A stretch of DNA of 64,000 nt from Paraburkholderia sp. Lineage in GTDB: Bacteria > Pseudomonadota > Gammaproteobacteria > Burkholderiales > Burkholderiaceae. The stretch lies in the NCBI RefSeq assembly GCF_024281035.1, contig NZ_JAMXLH010000008.1, forward strand, positions 28,167-92,166, given 5' to 3'. The notes beneath the pieces were generated by a model. That model searched no databases. It was not told the origin of the DNA and saw only the letters and a list, made by a program, of their open reading frames with translations. Below are positions 1 through 9,186 of this stretch, one piece after another. How positions within the stretch are numbered: the stretch's first letter is position 1; each line of letters begins with the position of its first letter. Both the position numbers and the translations under genes were made by a program.

Positions 1-228
1 CCACACGATCCAGCGCACCGCGTCGAACTGCAGCAGTGCCGCCATACCCGCAAGCGCGAGCGCGGCATAGATGAGATCGCCGAAACACGAGCCGAGGCCG
101 AGCCAGAAACCCGCGCGAAAGCCGTGCGAGAGCGTGAGCGAGATGATCGCGACGTTGACGAGACCGATATCAAGGCAGAGCGAAAGCGAGAGAAAAAAGC
201 CGTCGGAAAGCAGGGAAAGATGGTGCAT
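1..228 (-). CDS. LysE-family amino-acid exporter, N-terminal part only
   Basis: The first 76 codons of a minus-strand gene that runs off the left edge of the window. The protein starts MHHLSLLSDGFFLSLSLCLD and is hydrophobic, with a first membrane segment at about residues 10-30 and a GFRAGFWLGLGSCFGD stretch leading to a second segment; this matches the start of LysE/RhtB exporters, which move amino acids or small metabolites out across the inner membrane. The ATG at 226-228 is the first in-frame start. The substrate cannot be deduced from this fragment. It lies downstream of gabD on the same strand, 152 bases away, so co-transcription is possible but not shown. Confidence 0.72.
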   Translation of the reverse strand, partial: MHHLSLLSDGFFLSLSLCLDIGLVNVAIISLTLSHGFRAGFWLGLGSCFGDLIYAALALAGMAALLQFDAVRWIVW

Positions 229-380
229 TAAAGCGATTTCTTGTTCGTATGAGCGAGGCGTTCGGTCGCCCGGATTTTGTTGTGTCCGCCACGATATCGC
301 AACGATATCGCACGCGTGCGCTCCCCGCCGCGTCTGCGGGCGCGCGCGTTACGGCAGCGCCGATAGTAAGCGTTCAGTCC

Positions 381-1853
381 TCAAACGCCGATACACAGGT
401 ATTTCAGTTCGACATACTCGTCGATGCCGTATTTCGAGCCCTCGCGGCCGAACCCCGATTGCTTTACGCCGCCGAACGGCGCCACCTCGTTCGAGATGAG
501 TCCCGTGTTGATGCCGACCATGCCGTATTCGAGCGCCTCGGCCACGCGCCACACACGGCCGATGTCGCGGCTGTAGAAATACGCGGCGAGACCGAATTCC
601 GTGTCGTTCGCGAGCGCGACAGCTTCCGCTTCGTCGCTGAAGCGGAACACCGCGGCCACCGGGCCGAACGTCTCTTCCCGCGCGATCAGCATGTCGCGTG
701 TGACGTTCGCGAGCACAGTCGGTTCGACGAAACGGCCCTCGCGCACGCTGCCGCCGGTGACCAGCGTCGCGCCTTTCGCACTCGCATCGTCGATATGCAG
801 TGCGACTTTTTCGACTGCGGCGTCGTCGATCAGCGGGCCTTGCGTCACGCCCGCCTCGAAGCCGTTGCCGACGCGGATCCTGCGCGACGCCGCAGCGAGC
901 TTTTCGACGAACGCGTCGTAGATTGAATCGTGCGCATAGAAACAGTTCGTGCAGACGCAGGTCTGGCCCGCGTTGCGATACTTCGAAATCACGGCACCTT
1001 CGACGGCTGCGTCGATATCGGCGTCGTCGAAGACGATGAACGGCGCGTGGCCGCCGAGTTCGAGCGCGATTTTCTTGACCGTCGGCGCGCATTGCTGCAT
1101 GAGGATGCGGCCCACCGGCGTCGATCCGGTAAACGACAGATGCCGCACGACGTCGCTCTCGCACAATGCCTGGCCGACCTCGATCGAATTCGCCGCGTCG
1201 GCTGTCACGACGTTGAACACGCCGCGCGGCACGCCCGCGCGCTGCGCGAGTTCCGCGAGCGCGAGCGCGCAGAGCGGCGTTTGCTCGGCGGGCTTCACGA
1301 CGATCGTGCAGCCCGCCGCGATCGCGGGTGCGACTTTACGCGTGATCATCGCGATCGGGAAATTCCACGGCGTGATGGAAGCGCACACGCCGATCGGCTG
1401 CTTCAGGACCATTAACTTTCTGTCGGCGGCGGGACTCGCGAGAACGTCGCCGTTCACGCGCTTCGCTTCTTCAGCGAACCATTCGAGGAACGACGCGCCG
1501 TAGGTGACTTCGCCGCGCGCTTCCGCAAGCGGCTTGCCTTGCTCGGCGGTCATGATCGTGGCGAGGTCGTCGGCGTGTTCGATCACGAGATCGAACCAGT
1601 GGCGCAGGATCGCCGCGCGCGCCTTGCCGGTTTTCGCGCTCCACGCGGGCAGGGCGGCGTGCGCGGCGGCGATTGCGCGTTTTGCCTCGTCGGCGCCGAG
1701 GTCAGGGACGCGCGCGATCTCCGTGTTGTCGGCGGGGTCGAGCACGGCGAAGTCCGTCGTGCTGCCGCTCCATTCGCCGTCGATGTAGGCGCGTGTCTTG
1801 AAGAGGGCGGGGTCCTTCAGCTGCGTGAGGCGCTCCGTTGCGGACAGAATCAT
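381..1853 (-). CDS. gabD: NAD(P)-dependent succinate-semialdehyde dehydrogenase
   Basis: Oxidises succinate semialdehyde to succinate, the last step of the GABA shunt, in the cytoplasm. The 490-residue protein is full length for the aldehyde dehydrogenase superfamily. The TPWNFPIAMITRK cofactor segment lies near residues 161-173, the general-base Glu is E265 in ELGGHAPF, and the catalytic Cys is C299 in NAGQTC. A second cysteine follows at C301, as in the GabD/YneI-type SSADH group. The ATG at 1853 gives the usual N-terminus. The gene is on the same strand as ubiD, 111 bases downstream of it, with no obvious terminator between them. Assignment to SSADH rather than a related semialdehyde dehydrogenase rests on overall similarity recalled from family members. 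Confidence 0.93.
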   Translation of the reverse strand: MILSATERLTQLKDPALFKTRAYIDGEWSGSTTDFAVLDPADNTEIARVPDLGADEAKRAIAAAHAALPAWSAKTGKARAAILRHWFDLVIEHADDLATIMTAEQGKPLAEARGEVTYGASFLEWFAEEAKRVNGDVLASPAADRKLMVLKQPIGVCASITPWNFPIAMITRKVAPAIAAGCTIVVKPAEQTPLCALALAELAQRAGVPRGVFNVVTADAANSIEVGQALCESDVVRHLSFTGSTPVGRILMQQCAPTVKKIALELGGHAPFIVFDDADIDAAVEGAVISKYRNAGQTCVCTNCFYAHDSIYDAFVEKLAAASRRIRVGNGFEAGVTQGPLIDDAAVEKVALHIDDASAKGATLVTGGSVREGRFVEPTVLANVTRDMLIAREETFGPVAAVFRFSDEAEAVALANDTEFGLAAYFYSRDIGRVWRVAEALEYGMVGINTGLISNEVAPFGGVKQSGFGREGSKYGIDEYVELKYLCIGV

Positions 1854-1964
1854 CTTCGTGTCTCCTGAGTGCGTCGGCGGCGCGGCGGCTGTCGCGTCGT
1901 CTGTCGATACGTGCCGTGCCCGGTGCGCGGCGCATATCGACGCGGCTCAAAGACGCGCTTCGCC

Positions 1965-3533
1965 TCAGAGCCCCAGTTCGTCGTAAAGCCGGTCGACGCG
2001 CGCCTTCACGCTGGCGTCCATCGAGATGGCGCGGCCCCATTCGCGCGTGGTCTCGCCGGGCCACTTGTTGGTCGCGTCGAGACCCATTTTCGAGCCGAGC
2101 CCGGCCACCGGCGACGCAAAGTCGAGATAGTCGATCGGCGTGTTCTCGACGAGCACGGTATCGCGCGCGGGGTCGATGCGCGTCGTGATTGCCCAGATTA
2201 CTTCCTTCCAGTCGCGGATATTCACATCATCGTCGACCACGACAATGAACTTTGTATACATGAATTGGCGCAAGAAGCTCCAGACGCCGAACATCACGCG
2301 TTTTGCGTGCCCGGGATAGCTCTTCTTCATCTGCACGATCGCCATGCGATAGCTGCAGCCCTCGGGCGGCAGATAGAAGTCGGTGATCTCGGGAAACTGT
2401 TTCTGCAACAGGGGCACGAACACTTCGTTGAGCGCGACGCCGAGCACGGCGGGCTCGTCGGGCGGCTTGCCGGTGTAGGTGGAGTGATAGATCGCGTCGC
2501 GGCGCATGGTGATGCGCTCGACCGTGAAGACGGGGAACCACTCCTGTTCGTTGTAGTAACCCGTATGGTCGCCGTAGGGACCTTCGAGCGCATGCTCGTA
2601 AGCGGCGCTCGCGCCTTTCGACGGGCGCGGCGGCGCACCGGCGGGCGCCGGAGCCGGTGCGCCGGCCTGCGGATGGATGAAGCCTTCCAGCACGATTTCG
2701 GCGCGCGCGGGCACCTGCAGCGTATCGACGCCCGGCGTCAGGCACTTCGCGAGTTCGGTGCGCGCGCCGCGCAGCAGGCCGGCGAACTGGTATTCGGAGA
2801 GCGTGTCGGGCACGGGCGTGACCGCGCCGAGGATGGTCGCCGGATCGGCGCCGAGCACGACGGCAACCGGATACGGCTTGCCGGGGTTCTTCAGCGCGAA
2901 CTCGCGGAAGTCGAGAGCGCCGCCGCGGTGCGCGAGCCAGCGCATGATGAGCTGGTTGCGGCCGATGAGCTGCTGGCGGTAAATGCCGAGGTTCTGGCGC
3001 GTCTTGTTCGGCCCGCGCGTGACGGTGAGGCCCCAGGTGACGAGCGGACCCGCGTCGCCGGGCCAGCAGGTCTGGATCGGGAGCCTGTTGAGATCGACAT
3101 CGTCGCCTTCCCAGACGATTTCCTGGCAGGGCGGCGAGCTGACCGTCTTCGGCGCCATGTCCCACACGGCTTTCACGAGCGTGAAGAGCTTGCCGGTGTC
3201 TTTGAGACCGCGCGGCGGCTCGGGCTCCTTCAGCGTGGACAGCAGACGCCCGACGTCGCGCAGCGACTCGAGCGCGGCGCCGTCGCCAGCGCCCTCCGGC
3301 GTATCGATGCCCATGCCGAGTGCGACGCGGCGCGGCGTGCCGAACAGGTTGCCGAGCACCGGGAATGCATGGGTCGAACGGTTCTCGAACAGCAGTGCCG
3401 GACCGCCCTTGCGCAAGACGCGGTCGCACAGTTCAGTCATTTCCAGCACCGGGGAGACGGCTTGCGGCACGCGGCGCAATTCGCCGAGCGTCTCGAGGCG
3501 ACCGACGAAGTCGCGCAGGTCTTTGTATTTCAT
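1965..3533 (-). CDS. ubiD: 4-hydroxy-3-polyprenylbenzoate decarboxylase (UbiD)
   Basis: Prenylated-FMN-dependent decarboxylase of ubiquinone biosynthesis. The chosen start at 3533 gives [20 protein letters not shown], the standard UbiD N-terminus; the frame stays open upstream to 3692, but that extension is a low-complexity Pro/Asn/Arg translation of a 12-nt tandem repeat and is not likely protein. The 522 residues slightly exceed the E. coli protein (about 497) because of an Ala/Pro-rich insert ([18 protein letters not shown]) around the middle. Family hallmarks visible include [18 protein letters not shown] and the [15 protein letters not shown] segment. UbiX, which makes the prenyl-FMN cofactor, is not in the window. 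Confidence 0.95.
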   Translation of the reverse strand: MKYKDLRDFVGRLETLGELRRVPQAVSPVLEMTELCDRVLRKGGPALLFENRSTHAFPVLGNLFGTPRRVALGMGIDTPEGAGDGAALESLRDVGRLLSTLKEPEPPRGLKDTGKLFTLVKAVWDMAPKTVSSPPCQEIVWEGDDVDLNRLPIQTCWPGDAGPLVTWGLTVTRGPNKTRQNLGIYRQQLIGRNQLIMRWLAHRGGALDFREFALKNPGKPYPVAVVLGADPATILGAVTPVPDTLSEYQFAGLLRGARTELAKCLTPGVDTLQVPARAEIVLEGFIHPQAGAPAPAPAGAPPRPSKGASAAYEHALEGPYGDHTGYYNEQEWFPVFTVERITMRRDAIYHSTYTGKPPDEPAVLGVALNEVFVPLLQKQFPEITDFYLPPEGCSYRMAIVQMKKSYPGHAKRVMFGVWSFLRQFMYTKFIVVVDDDVNIRDWKEVIWAITTRIDPARDTVLVENTPIDYLDFASPVAGLGSKMGLDATNKWPGETTREWGRAISMDASVKARVDRLYDELGL

Positions 3534-3573
3534 CTGGAGCGAGTGAATGGCCGGGGCCGCATGAGGCGGCTGG

Positions 3574-3621
3574 GGCTGCGGGTTGGGCTGCGGGTTGGGC
3601 CGCGGATTGGGCCGCGGATCG
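3574..3621. repeat. Four 12-nt tandem repeats upstream of ubiD
   Basis: Four consecutive 12-base units: two identical GGCTGCGGGTTG copies, then GGCCGCGGATTG and GGCCGCGGATCG, followed by a partial unit. They lie just upstream of the ubiD start codon and would sit in its 5' untranslated region or promoter. Confidence 0.9.
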
Positions 3622-3804
3622 GGCCGCCGTCGCCGGACGTGGCAGGCAGACGCGGCAATTCGATTGTCGATTTTACATGTGTTGGCTGGCACACGCTGCC
3701 GGACACAATGCGTAATGGGCCGGAAACGCGCTTGGGGTATCGGCCCCGACGGAATGAACGCTGTTCATTATTACAAATAGTCATAACTACGAGGTTCTAT
3801 AGTA

Positions 3805-3832
3805 TTGACGATCTATAAAACGCTGCTAGAAT
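3805..3832 (+). promoter_or_regulatory. Sigma70-like promoter for the transglycosylase leader
   Basis: TTGACG (3805-3810), 16-bp spacer, TAGAAT (3827-3832). Transcription would begin near 3839 and leave a 5' leader of about 335 bases. Prediction from sequence only. Confidence 0.6.
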
Positions 3833-3952
3833 CCGCACACACTGGTTGCAGGGCTTGCAATTTTTAACCACCGTCCCGGTCCTTCAGACGCGATGCGTCG
3901 CCGTCAAGCCGACTCCCTGCACGGCTTCATACGGTCTAGATAAGTAGTCTTC

Positions 3953-4059
3953 GCCAGCGCGCCTTTGCGCTGGCTGTTCGCGTGAGAACTCCTGAGCGCG
4001 CCCCTGGCGTGCCGCCGTATGTAATACAGGAGGAGTTCCACCCACGGCGTACTTGCCGT
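3953..4059 (+). promoter_or_regulatory. Structured leader upstream of the lytic transglycosylase gene
   Basis: Three features can be seen by eye: a perfect 8-bp hairpin GCCAGCGC/GCGCTGGC (3953-3974, 6-nt loop); GAACTCCT at 3986-3993, complementary to AGGAGTTC at 4031-4038, which covers part of a strong Shine-Dalgarno-like AGGAGGAG (4028-4035); and a small ACGGC/GCCGT hairpin (4044-4059) followed by T residues. No known riboswitch consensus was recognised. Role inferred, not shown. Confidence 0.4.
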
Positions 4060-4173
4060 TTTCCCGACGCCGCTGCCGCACCAGCCAGGGCGCGCGGCGT
4101 CTTGATCCTGCAATGGGTAGTTGGCGATTGGCCGCCCCGTCTGCCGGATCATGCACCATGGGGAGATCTGTAG

Positions 4174-5310
4174 ATGAATACCTGGTTAATGTGGTGGCGT
4201 GCCGACGGACGTCTGTCGCAAGGCTTCCGCGCGCTGCTCGAGCGCGGCACCCGCCTGAGTCGTAACCTGTTCAGCCTCGTTGGCTGCTGTGCCGTTCTGC
4301 TTGCACTCGCTCTCTGGCTGCTGCCCACGTGGCGCGGCACGCTGGCCGCGCGCCTGATGCCCTTCGTATCGGCGGCCGTGCAGGCCGGTCCGGCGCGCCT
4401 GCTGCAAGGCAATCCGCTGCCGTCCTTCGCGCCCCCGGGTGCGGCGACCGACGACAACGACGGCGCGAACCTGCCGGTGGCGCTCGTACCCGATGCCGGC
4501 AGCGCTGGCGCAAGCGTCGCTGCTACCGCACAAGCGGGCATGGCGACGACGCTGAATGCGGTCACCCTCAACGGCCTCGATTCGCATTCGCTGCCGAGCG
4601 TGGGTTCGCTCGCACGCCTGATTCCGTCGCAGCGCATCACGCCCGATGCCCGCGACGACCGCGTCATAGTGTCTCAACGCGAGCAGTCGCTCGTGTCCGG
4701 CTATCTCGCGCGCCGCTATCGCGTGGCGCAAGGGCCGGTCGGCGAACTCGTGAAAGCGGCGTTCGATACGGGCCGTGAAGTGGGTCTCGATCCGTTGCTG
4801 TTGCTTGCCGTGATGGCAATCGAGTCGGGCTTCAATCCGTATGCCGAGAGCGGTGTCGGTGCGCAGGGGCTGATGCAGGTGATGTCGAAGGTCCACTCGG
4901 ACAAGTTCCAGTACTTCGGCGGACAAAGCGCAGCGCTCGATCCGCTCGCGAACATCAAGGTCGGCGCGCTCGTGCTGAAGGACTGCATCGCGCGCGGCGG
5001 TTCGGTGCCGGGCGGGCTGCGTCTGTACGTCGGTTCGACGTCGCAGGACGATGGCGGCTACGGCGCCAAGGTTATGGCCGAGCGCGGACGTTTGCGCGAT
5101 GTCGCTCGCGGCCGGAACGTGCCGATCAACGCGCCGCAGGCGCCCGTCCAGACCGCGTCGGCCAACGCAGCGCCGAAGGCGGCGGGTAACAAGCGCGTGC
5201 AGGTGACGCTCGACGGCGCGCATTCGATCGCGGCCAAGGCGGTATCGGAGCAGGACGATGCCAGCACGACCACGCAGAAGCACGGCTCGTCGACCGAAAT
5301 TGGGGCGTAG
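4174..5310 (+). CDS. Membrane-anchored lytic transglycosylase (SLT domain)
   Basis: Peptidoglycan-cleaving lytic transglycosylase. Of 378 residues, about 32-50 form a single N-terminal membrane anchor (LFSLVGCCAVLLALALWLLP), followed by an Ala/Pro/Gly-rich periplasmic linker. The SLT catalytic domain starts near residue 195, with the catalytic Glu in LAVMAIESGFNPYAES and the GAQGLMQVM signature. The C-terminal 80 residues look disordered and rich in Ala, Lys and Thr. The start at 4174 is supported by GGGGAG at 4160-4165. A hairpin terminator at 5355-5381 follows the stop. In place of the usual NY-x-AY substrate motif there is LRLYVGS, so fold-level similarity is stronger than subfamily placement. 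Confidence 0.9.
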   Translation: MNTWLMWWRADGRLSQGFRALLERGTRLSRNLFSLVGCCAVLLALALWLLPTWRGTLAARLMPFVSAAVQAGPARLLQGNPLPSFAPPGAATDDNDGANLPVALVPDAGSAGASVAATAQAGMATTLNAVTLNGLDSHSLPSVGSLARLIPSQRITPDARDDRVIVSQREQSLVSGYLARRYRVAQGPVGELVKAAFDTGREVGLDPLLLLAVMAIESGFNPYAESGVGAQGLMQVMSKVHSDKFQYFGGQSAALDPLANIKVGALVLKDCIARGGSVPGGLRLYVGSTSQDDGGYGAKVMAERGRLRDVARGRNVPINAPQAPVQTASANAAPKAAGNKRVQVTLDGAHSIAAKAVSEQDDASTTTQKHGSSTEIGA

Positions 5311-5354
5311 TCGGTATCGTAGTTGGCACGACACGCGGCAGGTCCGCTGGAAAT

Positions 5355-5381
5355 GAAAAAAGCACCCTCGGGTGCTTTTTT
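5355..5381 (+). terminator. Rho-independent terminator after the transglycosylase gene
   Basis: AAAAAAGCACC CTC GGTGCTTTTTT: a stem with flanking A and T tracts, 45 bases after the stop codon. The symmetry would let it also serve the minus-strand aminotransferase gene that ends at 5426. A 15-nt direct duplication (TTTGTTGCCTGCCGC at 5379-5393 and 5394-5408) abuts it. Confidence 0.85.
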
Positions 5382-5425
5382 GTTGCCTGCCGCTTTGTTG
5401 CCTGCCGCAATTGCGGATGCGGCGT

Positions 5426-6619
5426 CTAGCGATTGAACAGCTTGTGCAGCCGTTCGACCGCTTCTTCGAGCCGCTCGTAAGCGGTCGCGTACGAGAGCCG
5501 TACGTACTGATGCGGCGCGGCGACACCGAAATCCATGCCCGGCACCATCACTGTGCCCGCATCGTGGAGCATCGCGCGGGTCAGCGCATCGCTGTCGCCT
5601 GCGGCCGGATGTGCAACGTGCGTGCAATCCGCGTAGACGTAGAACGCACCGTCGGGCATCACCGGCACCTTGAACCCCAGCGTTTCGAGTGCAGGTGCAA
5701 TGAAGTCGCGGCGTCGTTTGAACTCGAGGCGGCGTGACTCGTAGATGGCGAGCGTATCCGGCTCGAAGCACGCGAGCGCCGCGTACTGCGCGAGCGCCGA
5801 TGCGCAGATGAACAGGTTCTGCGCCAGTTTCTCGAACGCGCCGACGAGCGCGGGCGGCACGACCAGCCAGCCGAGACGCCAGCCCGTCATATTGAAGTAC
5901 TTCGAGAAGCTGTTGACCGTCACGACGTCGTCGCCGAACGAGAGCGCCGAAACGGGCGGCGCGTCATAGCTCAGACCCTGGTAGATCTCATCGACGATCG
6001 TGAAGCCGCCGCGCGCACGCACGGTCTGCACGATCCGTTTCAATTCGGCCGGATCGATCGACGTGCCCGTGGGATTCGACGGCGACGCGAGCAGCACGCC
6101 GCGCGTGTGTTCGGTCCAGTGGCGTTCGACGTCGGCGGCGGTCAGCTGGAAGCGCGCCTGCGGGCCGCTCGGCACGAGCACGGGCTTGCCTTCAGCAGCC
6201 GCCACGAAGTGACGGTTGCACGGATAGCACGGGTCGGGCATCAGCACTTCGTCGTCGCGATCGACGAGCGCGGTGCACGCGAGCAGCAGCGCCGCCGAAG
6301 CGCCCGCCGTGACCACCACGCGCGCAGGATCGATCGTGAGCCCGAAGGCGTGCTGGTAATGCGCGGCGATCGCCTCGCGCAGTTCGTGAATGCCGAGCGC
6401 GCTCGTGTACTGCGTGACGCCGCGGCGCAGGGCGGCGGCAGCAGCCTCCACCACGGGCTCCGGGGCCGTGAAGTCCGGCTCGCCGATGCCCATGTGGATG
6501 ATGTCGCGTCCGGCGCGTTCGAGTTTCGCCGCCTCCTTGGCCAGTTCCATGACGTAGAACGGCTGGATTTCGTCGACGCGCGCGGCAAGCCGCAAGAGCG
6601 GTTCGGCAACGGTGTTCAT
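5426..6619 (-). CDS. PLP-dependent class I aminotransferase
   Basis: Fold-type I aminotransferase of the AspC/AlaT-like group; 397 residues. Visible features are the substrate-side IHMGIGEPDF (41-50), the VTAGASAALLLA cofactor-phosphate region (103-114), SNPTG (181-185), the VDEIYQGL segment (209-216), the Schiff-base Lys K240 in SFSKYFNMTGWRLGW and a C-terminal FVRLSYA-type Arg motif (YVRLSYA). The amino-acid substrate cannot be fixed from sequence. It is the last gene of the minus-strand ribBA-ribH-nusB block, 96 bases after nusB, an order I recall as common in Burkholderia. Confidence 0.9.
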   Translation of the reverse strand: MNTVAEPLLRLAARVDEIQPFYVMELAKEAAKLERAGRDIIHMGIGEPDFTAPEPVVEAAAAALRRGVTQYTSALGIHELREAIAAHYQHAFGLTIDPARVVVTAGASAALLLACTALVDRDDEVLMPDPCYPCNRHFVAAAEGKPVLVPSGPQARFQLTAADVERHWTEHTRGVLLASPSNPTGTSIDPAELKRIVQTVRARGGFTIVDEIYQGLSYDAPPVSALSFGDDVVTVNSFSKYFNMTGWRLGWLVVPPALVGAFEKLAQNLFICASALAQYAALACFEPDTLAIYESRRLEFKRRRDFIAPALETLGFKVPVMPDGAFYVYADCTHVAHPAAGDSDALTRAMLHDAGTVMVPGMDFGVAAPHQYVRLSYATAYERLEEAVERLHKLFNR

Positions 6620-6715
6620 GCGGGTGATTCCAGTTCTTTCATACCGGCAGGCGGGCAGGGTAAAGGCAAAGGCCAGGGCCGCGCGTATGCGTCGCAGCCC
6701 TGGCCCCCGGCCTCA

Positions 6716-7150
6716 TCAGGACCTGCGCGCAGCCTGAATTTCCGTGGCGCGCAGTTGCACCGACAGCTTGTCGAGCACGCCGTTGACGTACTTGTAGCCG
6801 TCCGAGCCGCCAAACGTCTTCGCCAGTTCGACCGCCTCGTTGATCACGACGCGGTACGGGATGTCGACGTGATGCGTGAGCTCGTAAGTCGCGACCAGCA
6901 GCACGGCGCGCTCGACGGGCGAAAGCTGCTCGATCGGACGGTCGAGGCATGGCGCGATGGTGGCCGACAGCGTGTCCGCGTCGCGGATCACGCCGTGCAG
7001 GATTGCGTCCAGATGCTCATGATCGGCCTTGTCGTAGCCCTGCGAACCGCGCAGCTGGGCGTCGATTTCGCCGGCGGGCACACCCGACAGCAGCCACTGA
7101 TACAACCCCTGCGTGGCCAGTTCGCGGGAGCGTCGGCGCGCGCTCTTCAT
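6716..7150 (-). CDS. nusB: Transcription antitermination factor NusB
   Basis: RNA-binding partner of NusE (S10) in rRNA antitermination. The 144-residue, all-helical protein starts [20 protein letters not shown] and carries the [12 protein letters not shown] and [18 protein letters not shown] segments typical of NusB, with near-standard length. Its ATG overlaps the ribH stop in an ATGA (7147-7150), so the two are probably translationally coupled. Pairing of ribH with nusB is widespread in proteobacteria. Confidence 0.95.
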   Translation of the reverse strand: MKSARRRSRELATQGLYQWLLSGVPAGEIDAQLRGSQGYDKADHEHLDAILHGVIRDADTLSATIAPCLDRPIEQLSPVERAVLLVATYELTHHVDIPYRVVINEAVELAKTFGGSDGYKYVNGVLDKLSVQLRATEIQAARRS

Positions 7151-7659
7151 CGTTGTTCCTCTTCGTCTTCCTCGTCTTCTTCGTCGTCGCCGCCGTCGAG
7201 CTGTTCGAGCGCAACCGTGAGGTTCGCCATCTCGACTGCGACGCGCGCTGCGTCACGACCCTTTTCGGTCATGCGCGCGACGGCCTGCTCTTCGGTTTCG
7301 GTCGTCAGCACGGCATTGGCGACCGGCACGCCGAAGTCGAGCGAGATGCGCGAGATGCCCGCGCCGCTCTCGTTCGAAACGAGTTCGAAGTGATACGTCT
7401 CGCCGCGCACGACCGCGCCGAGCGCGATCAGTGCGTCGAACTGGCCGCTTTCCGCGAGCTTTTGCAGCGCGAGCGGGATTTCCAGTGCGCCGGGCACGGT
7501 GACGAGCAGCACGTCTTCGCCCGTTACGCCGAGGCGTTCGAGTTCTTCGATGCACGCATCCGCGAGGCCGTTGCAGACGGGTTCGTTAAAGCGCGACTGG
7601 ACGATGCCGATGCGCAGTCCGTCGCCGTCGAGGTTCGGTTGGTATTGTCCGATTTCCAT
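7147..7659 (-). CDS. ribH: 6,7-dimethyl-8-ribityllumazine synthase
   Basis: Condenses 5-amino-6-ribitylamino-uracil with 3,4-dihydroxy-2-butanone 4-phosphate in the penultimate riboflavin step. The start at 7659 gives [20 protein letters not shown] and 170 residues; the frame is open further upstream but overlaps ribBA. Family motifs are QSRFNEPV (21-28), [11 protein letters not shown] (55-65) and [12 protein letters not shown] with catalytic His H90. The last 15 residues form an almost purely acidic tail of Asp and Glu (about 156-169), longer than in typical lumazine synthases. It lies 67 bases after ribBA and overlaps nusB by 4 bases. Confidence 0.95.
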   Translation of the reverse strand: MEIGQYQPNLDGDGLRIGIVQSRFNEPVCNGLADACIEELERLGVTGEDVLLVTVPGALEIPLALQKLAESGQFDALIALGAVVRGETYHFELVSNESGAGISRISLDFGVPVANAVLTTETEEQAVARMTEKGRDAARVAVEMANLTVALEQLDGGDDEEDEEDEEEQR

Positions 7660-7726
7660 GTGATGTCCGTAGGTTCGGTTGAGCGTGGTGACGGGTGTGA
7701 GTGGGCGCGCCCGGGGGCCTGGCCGG

Positions 7727-8893
7727 TCAGGCGCGCGTCGCGGTGCGCTCGGCGCCTTCCGGCGGGCAGGGCGCTTCAGTGCTGCTGCCGGGCATCGGCA
7801 CGAAGCCGGTGACTTCGAGCCCGTAACCCGACATGCTGCCGAGGCGGCGCGGTTTCGACAACACCTGCATGCGGCCGACACCGAGTTCGCGCAGGATCTG
7901 CGCGCCGATGCCGTAGGTCTTGAAGTCGACCGGACGGCGCGCGAGTGCCTCCGCGCGCTCCTTCTGGTCGAACGCCGTGAAGACGTCGATCAGATGTTCC
8001 CTGGTGTCGCCGCAGTTGAGCATCACGATGACGCCGAGATCGCGCCCCGCGATTTCGCGGATGGCGGCATCGAGCGTCCATGAGTGCGTGGACGCGCCCG
8101 TTTCGAGCAGATCCAGCACCGAAAGCGGCTCGTGCACGCGCACCGGCGTGTCGACCTCGGGCGTGGGCTTGCCGCGCACGAGCGCGATATGGGGGGTGCG
8201 CGTCGGGTGATCGACGTACATGATCGCGCGGAAGGTGCCGTGCGCCGTTTGCATGGTGCGTTCGGCAACGCGCTCGACGATCGACTCGGTGCGGCTGCGA
8301 TAGTGAATCAGATCGGCGATCGTGCCGATCTTCAGGTTGTGCTGCTGCGCGAATTCGATGAGATCGGGCAGGCGCGCCATCGTGCCGTCGTCTTTGATGA
8401 CCTCGCAGATCACCGCAGCCGGCGTGAGGCCCGCGAGCGCCGTGAAGTCGCAGCCCGCCTCGGTGTGACCGGCGCGTACGAGCACGCCGCCAGGCTGCGC
8501 CATGATCGGGAATACGTGGCCCGGCTGAACGATGTGATCGGCGCGCGCGTCGTGCGCGACGGCGGTCTGGATCGTGCGCGCGCGGTCGGCGGCGGAAATG
8601 CCCGTCGTCACGCCTTCGGCGGCTTCGATGCTGACCGTGAACGCGGTGCCGTACTGCGTGCCGTTGCGGTACGTCATGAGCGGCAGGTTGAGCTGCTTGC
8701 AGCGCTCTTGCGTGAGCGTCAGGCAGACCAGGCCGCGGCCGTACTTCGCCATGAAGTTGATTGCCTCGGGCGTCACGAATTCCGCTGCAATGACGAGGTC
8801 TCCCTCGTTTTCCCGGTCTTCTTCGTCGACGAGGATCACCATCCGGCCGGCTTTGAGCTCGGCGATGATCTCGGGGGTGGTGGCGAGGGTCAT
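7727..8893 (-). CDS. ribBA: DHBP synthase with a degenerate GTP cyclohydrolase II domain
   Basis: The N-terminal half (about 1-200) is a complete 3,4-dihydroxy-2-butanone 4-phosphate synthase with acidic metal-binding EDRENEGDL (25-33), the [10 protein letters not shown] region and HTEAG (143-147). The C-terminal half (about 205-365) aligns to GTP cyclohydrolase II, but the zinc-ligand pattern (HSECLTGD...RCDCG in active enzymes) is replaced by [10 protein letters not shown]...HSWTLD, with no cysteine at the three ligand positions, and the HRQEGRNIG-type active-site segment is also lost. The sequence therefore resembles a RibBX-type protein with DHBP synthase activity only. True GTP cyclohydrolase II must then be encoded elsewhere. 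First gene of the minus-strand block; 388 residues. Confidence 0.92.
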   Translation of the reverse strand: MTLATTPEIIAELKAGRMVILVDEEDRENEGDLVIAAEFVTPEAINFMAKYGRGLVCLTLTQERCKQLNLPLMTYRNGTQYGTAFTVSIEAAEGVTTGISAADRARTIQTAVAHDARADHIVQPGHVFPIMAQPGGVLVRAGHTEAGCDFTALAGLTPAAVICEVIKDDGTMARLPDLIEFAQQHNLKIGTIADLIHYRSRTESIVERVAERTMQTAHGTFRAIMYVDHPTRTPHIALVRGKPTPEVDTPVRVHEPLSVLDLLETGASTHSWTLDAAIREIAGRDLGVIVMLNCGDTREHLIDVFTAFDQKERAEALARRPVDFKTYGIGAQILRELGVGRMQVLSKPRRLGSMSGYGLEVTGFVPMPGSSTEAPCPPEGAERTATRA

Positions 8894-9142
8894 TATGGGG
8901 ATCTGGTCTGGAAAGCCGGTATTTTACGCCACGCGGGCGTGCGCGTCGCCGTCGGCAGGGGCAAGAAATCGGAAGAGACCCGCGCCGTTCCGCGGCGGGC
9001 ACGCTGCGCGCGTTGCGCCGCGCAGTTGCCGCACAGTTGTCGCGCAGTTGCCCTGTACTGGCTCGATGTCCGGCGCCACGCCCGGGTTGGCACGGAGGTT
9101 GGCCGAACGGCTGGCTGGGCGGCGGAAAACACCCTCGGCACA

Positions 9143-9181
9143 ATAGTAACGGTTGATGTTATTAACGCGCTACGTTACTAT
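9143..9181 (+). promoter_or_regulatory. higBA promoter and inverted-repeat operator
   Basis: Promoter TTGATG (9153-9158), 17-bp spacer, TACTAT (9176-9181). It is bracketed by a perfect 9-bp inverted repeat, ATAGTAACG (9143-9151) and CGTTACTAT (9173-9181), whose centres are 30 bp apart, about three helical turns. The right arm contains the -10 element. This is what an autoregulated antitoxin operator would look like; binding by HigA is inferred. Confidence 0.6.
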
Positions 9182-9186
9182 TTGCG

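Larger units (their letters stand above)
3534..4173. other. Intergenic region between ubiD and the transglycosylase gene
   Basis: 640 bases without a convincing gene. From left to right it holds a 12-nt tandem repeat (3574-3621), an AT-rich stretch with a good sigma70-type promoter pointing right (3805-3832), and a leader of about 335 bases with several inverted repeats ending at the start codon at 4174. A frame from a GTG at 3982 ends with TAG directly before the ATG at 4174, but its translation looks like a shadow frame. Confidence 0.6.

Noticed and set aside
3534..3692. N-terminal extension of UbiD
   Set aside because: The frame is open, but the added 53 residues are low-complexity repeats and precede the standard UbiD start.
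3982..4173. GTG-initiated 63-codon leader ORF ending directly before the transglycosylase ATG
   Set aside because: The adjacency (TAG then ATG) is tempting for coupling, but the start lacks a ribosome site and the peptide is Pro/Arg/Ala-rich as expected for a shadow frame.
8894..9186. FMN riboswitch upstream of ribBA
   Set aside because: No AGGGTGAAATTCC-type start or other RFN consensus blocks on the minus strand; only GC-rich sequence and the higBA control region.
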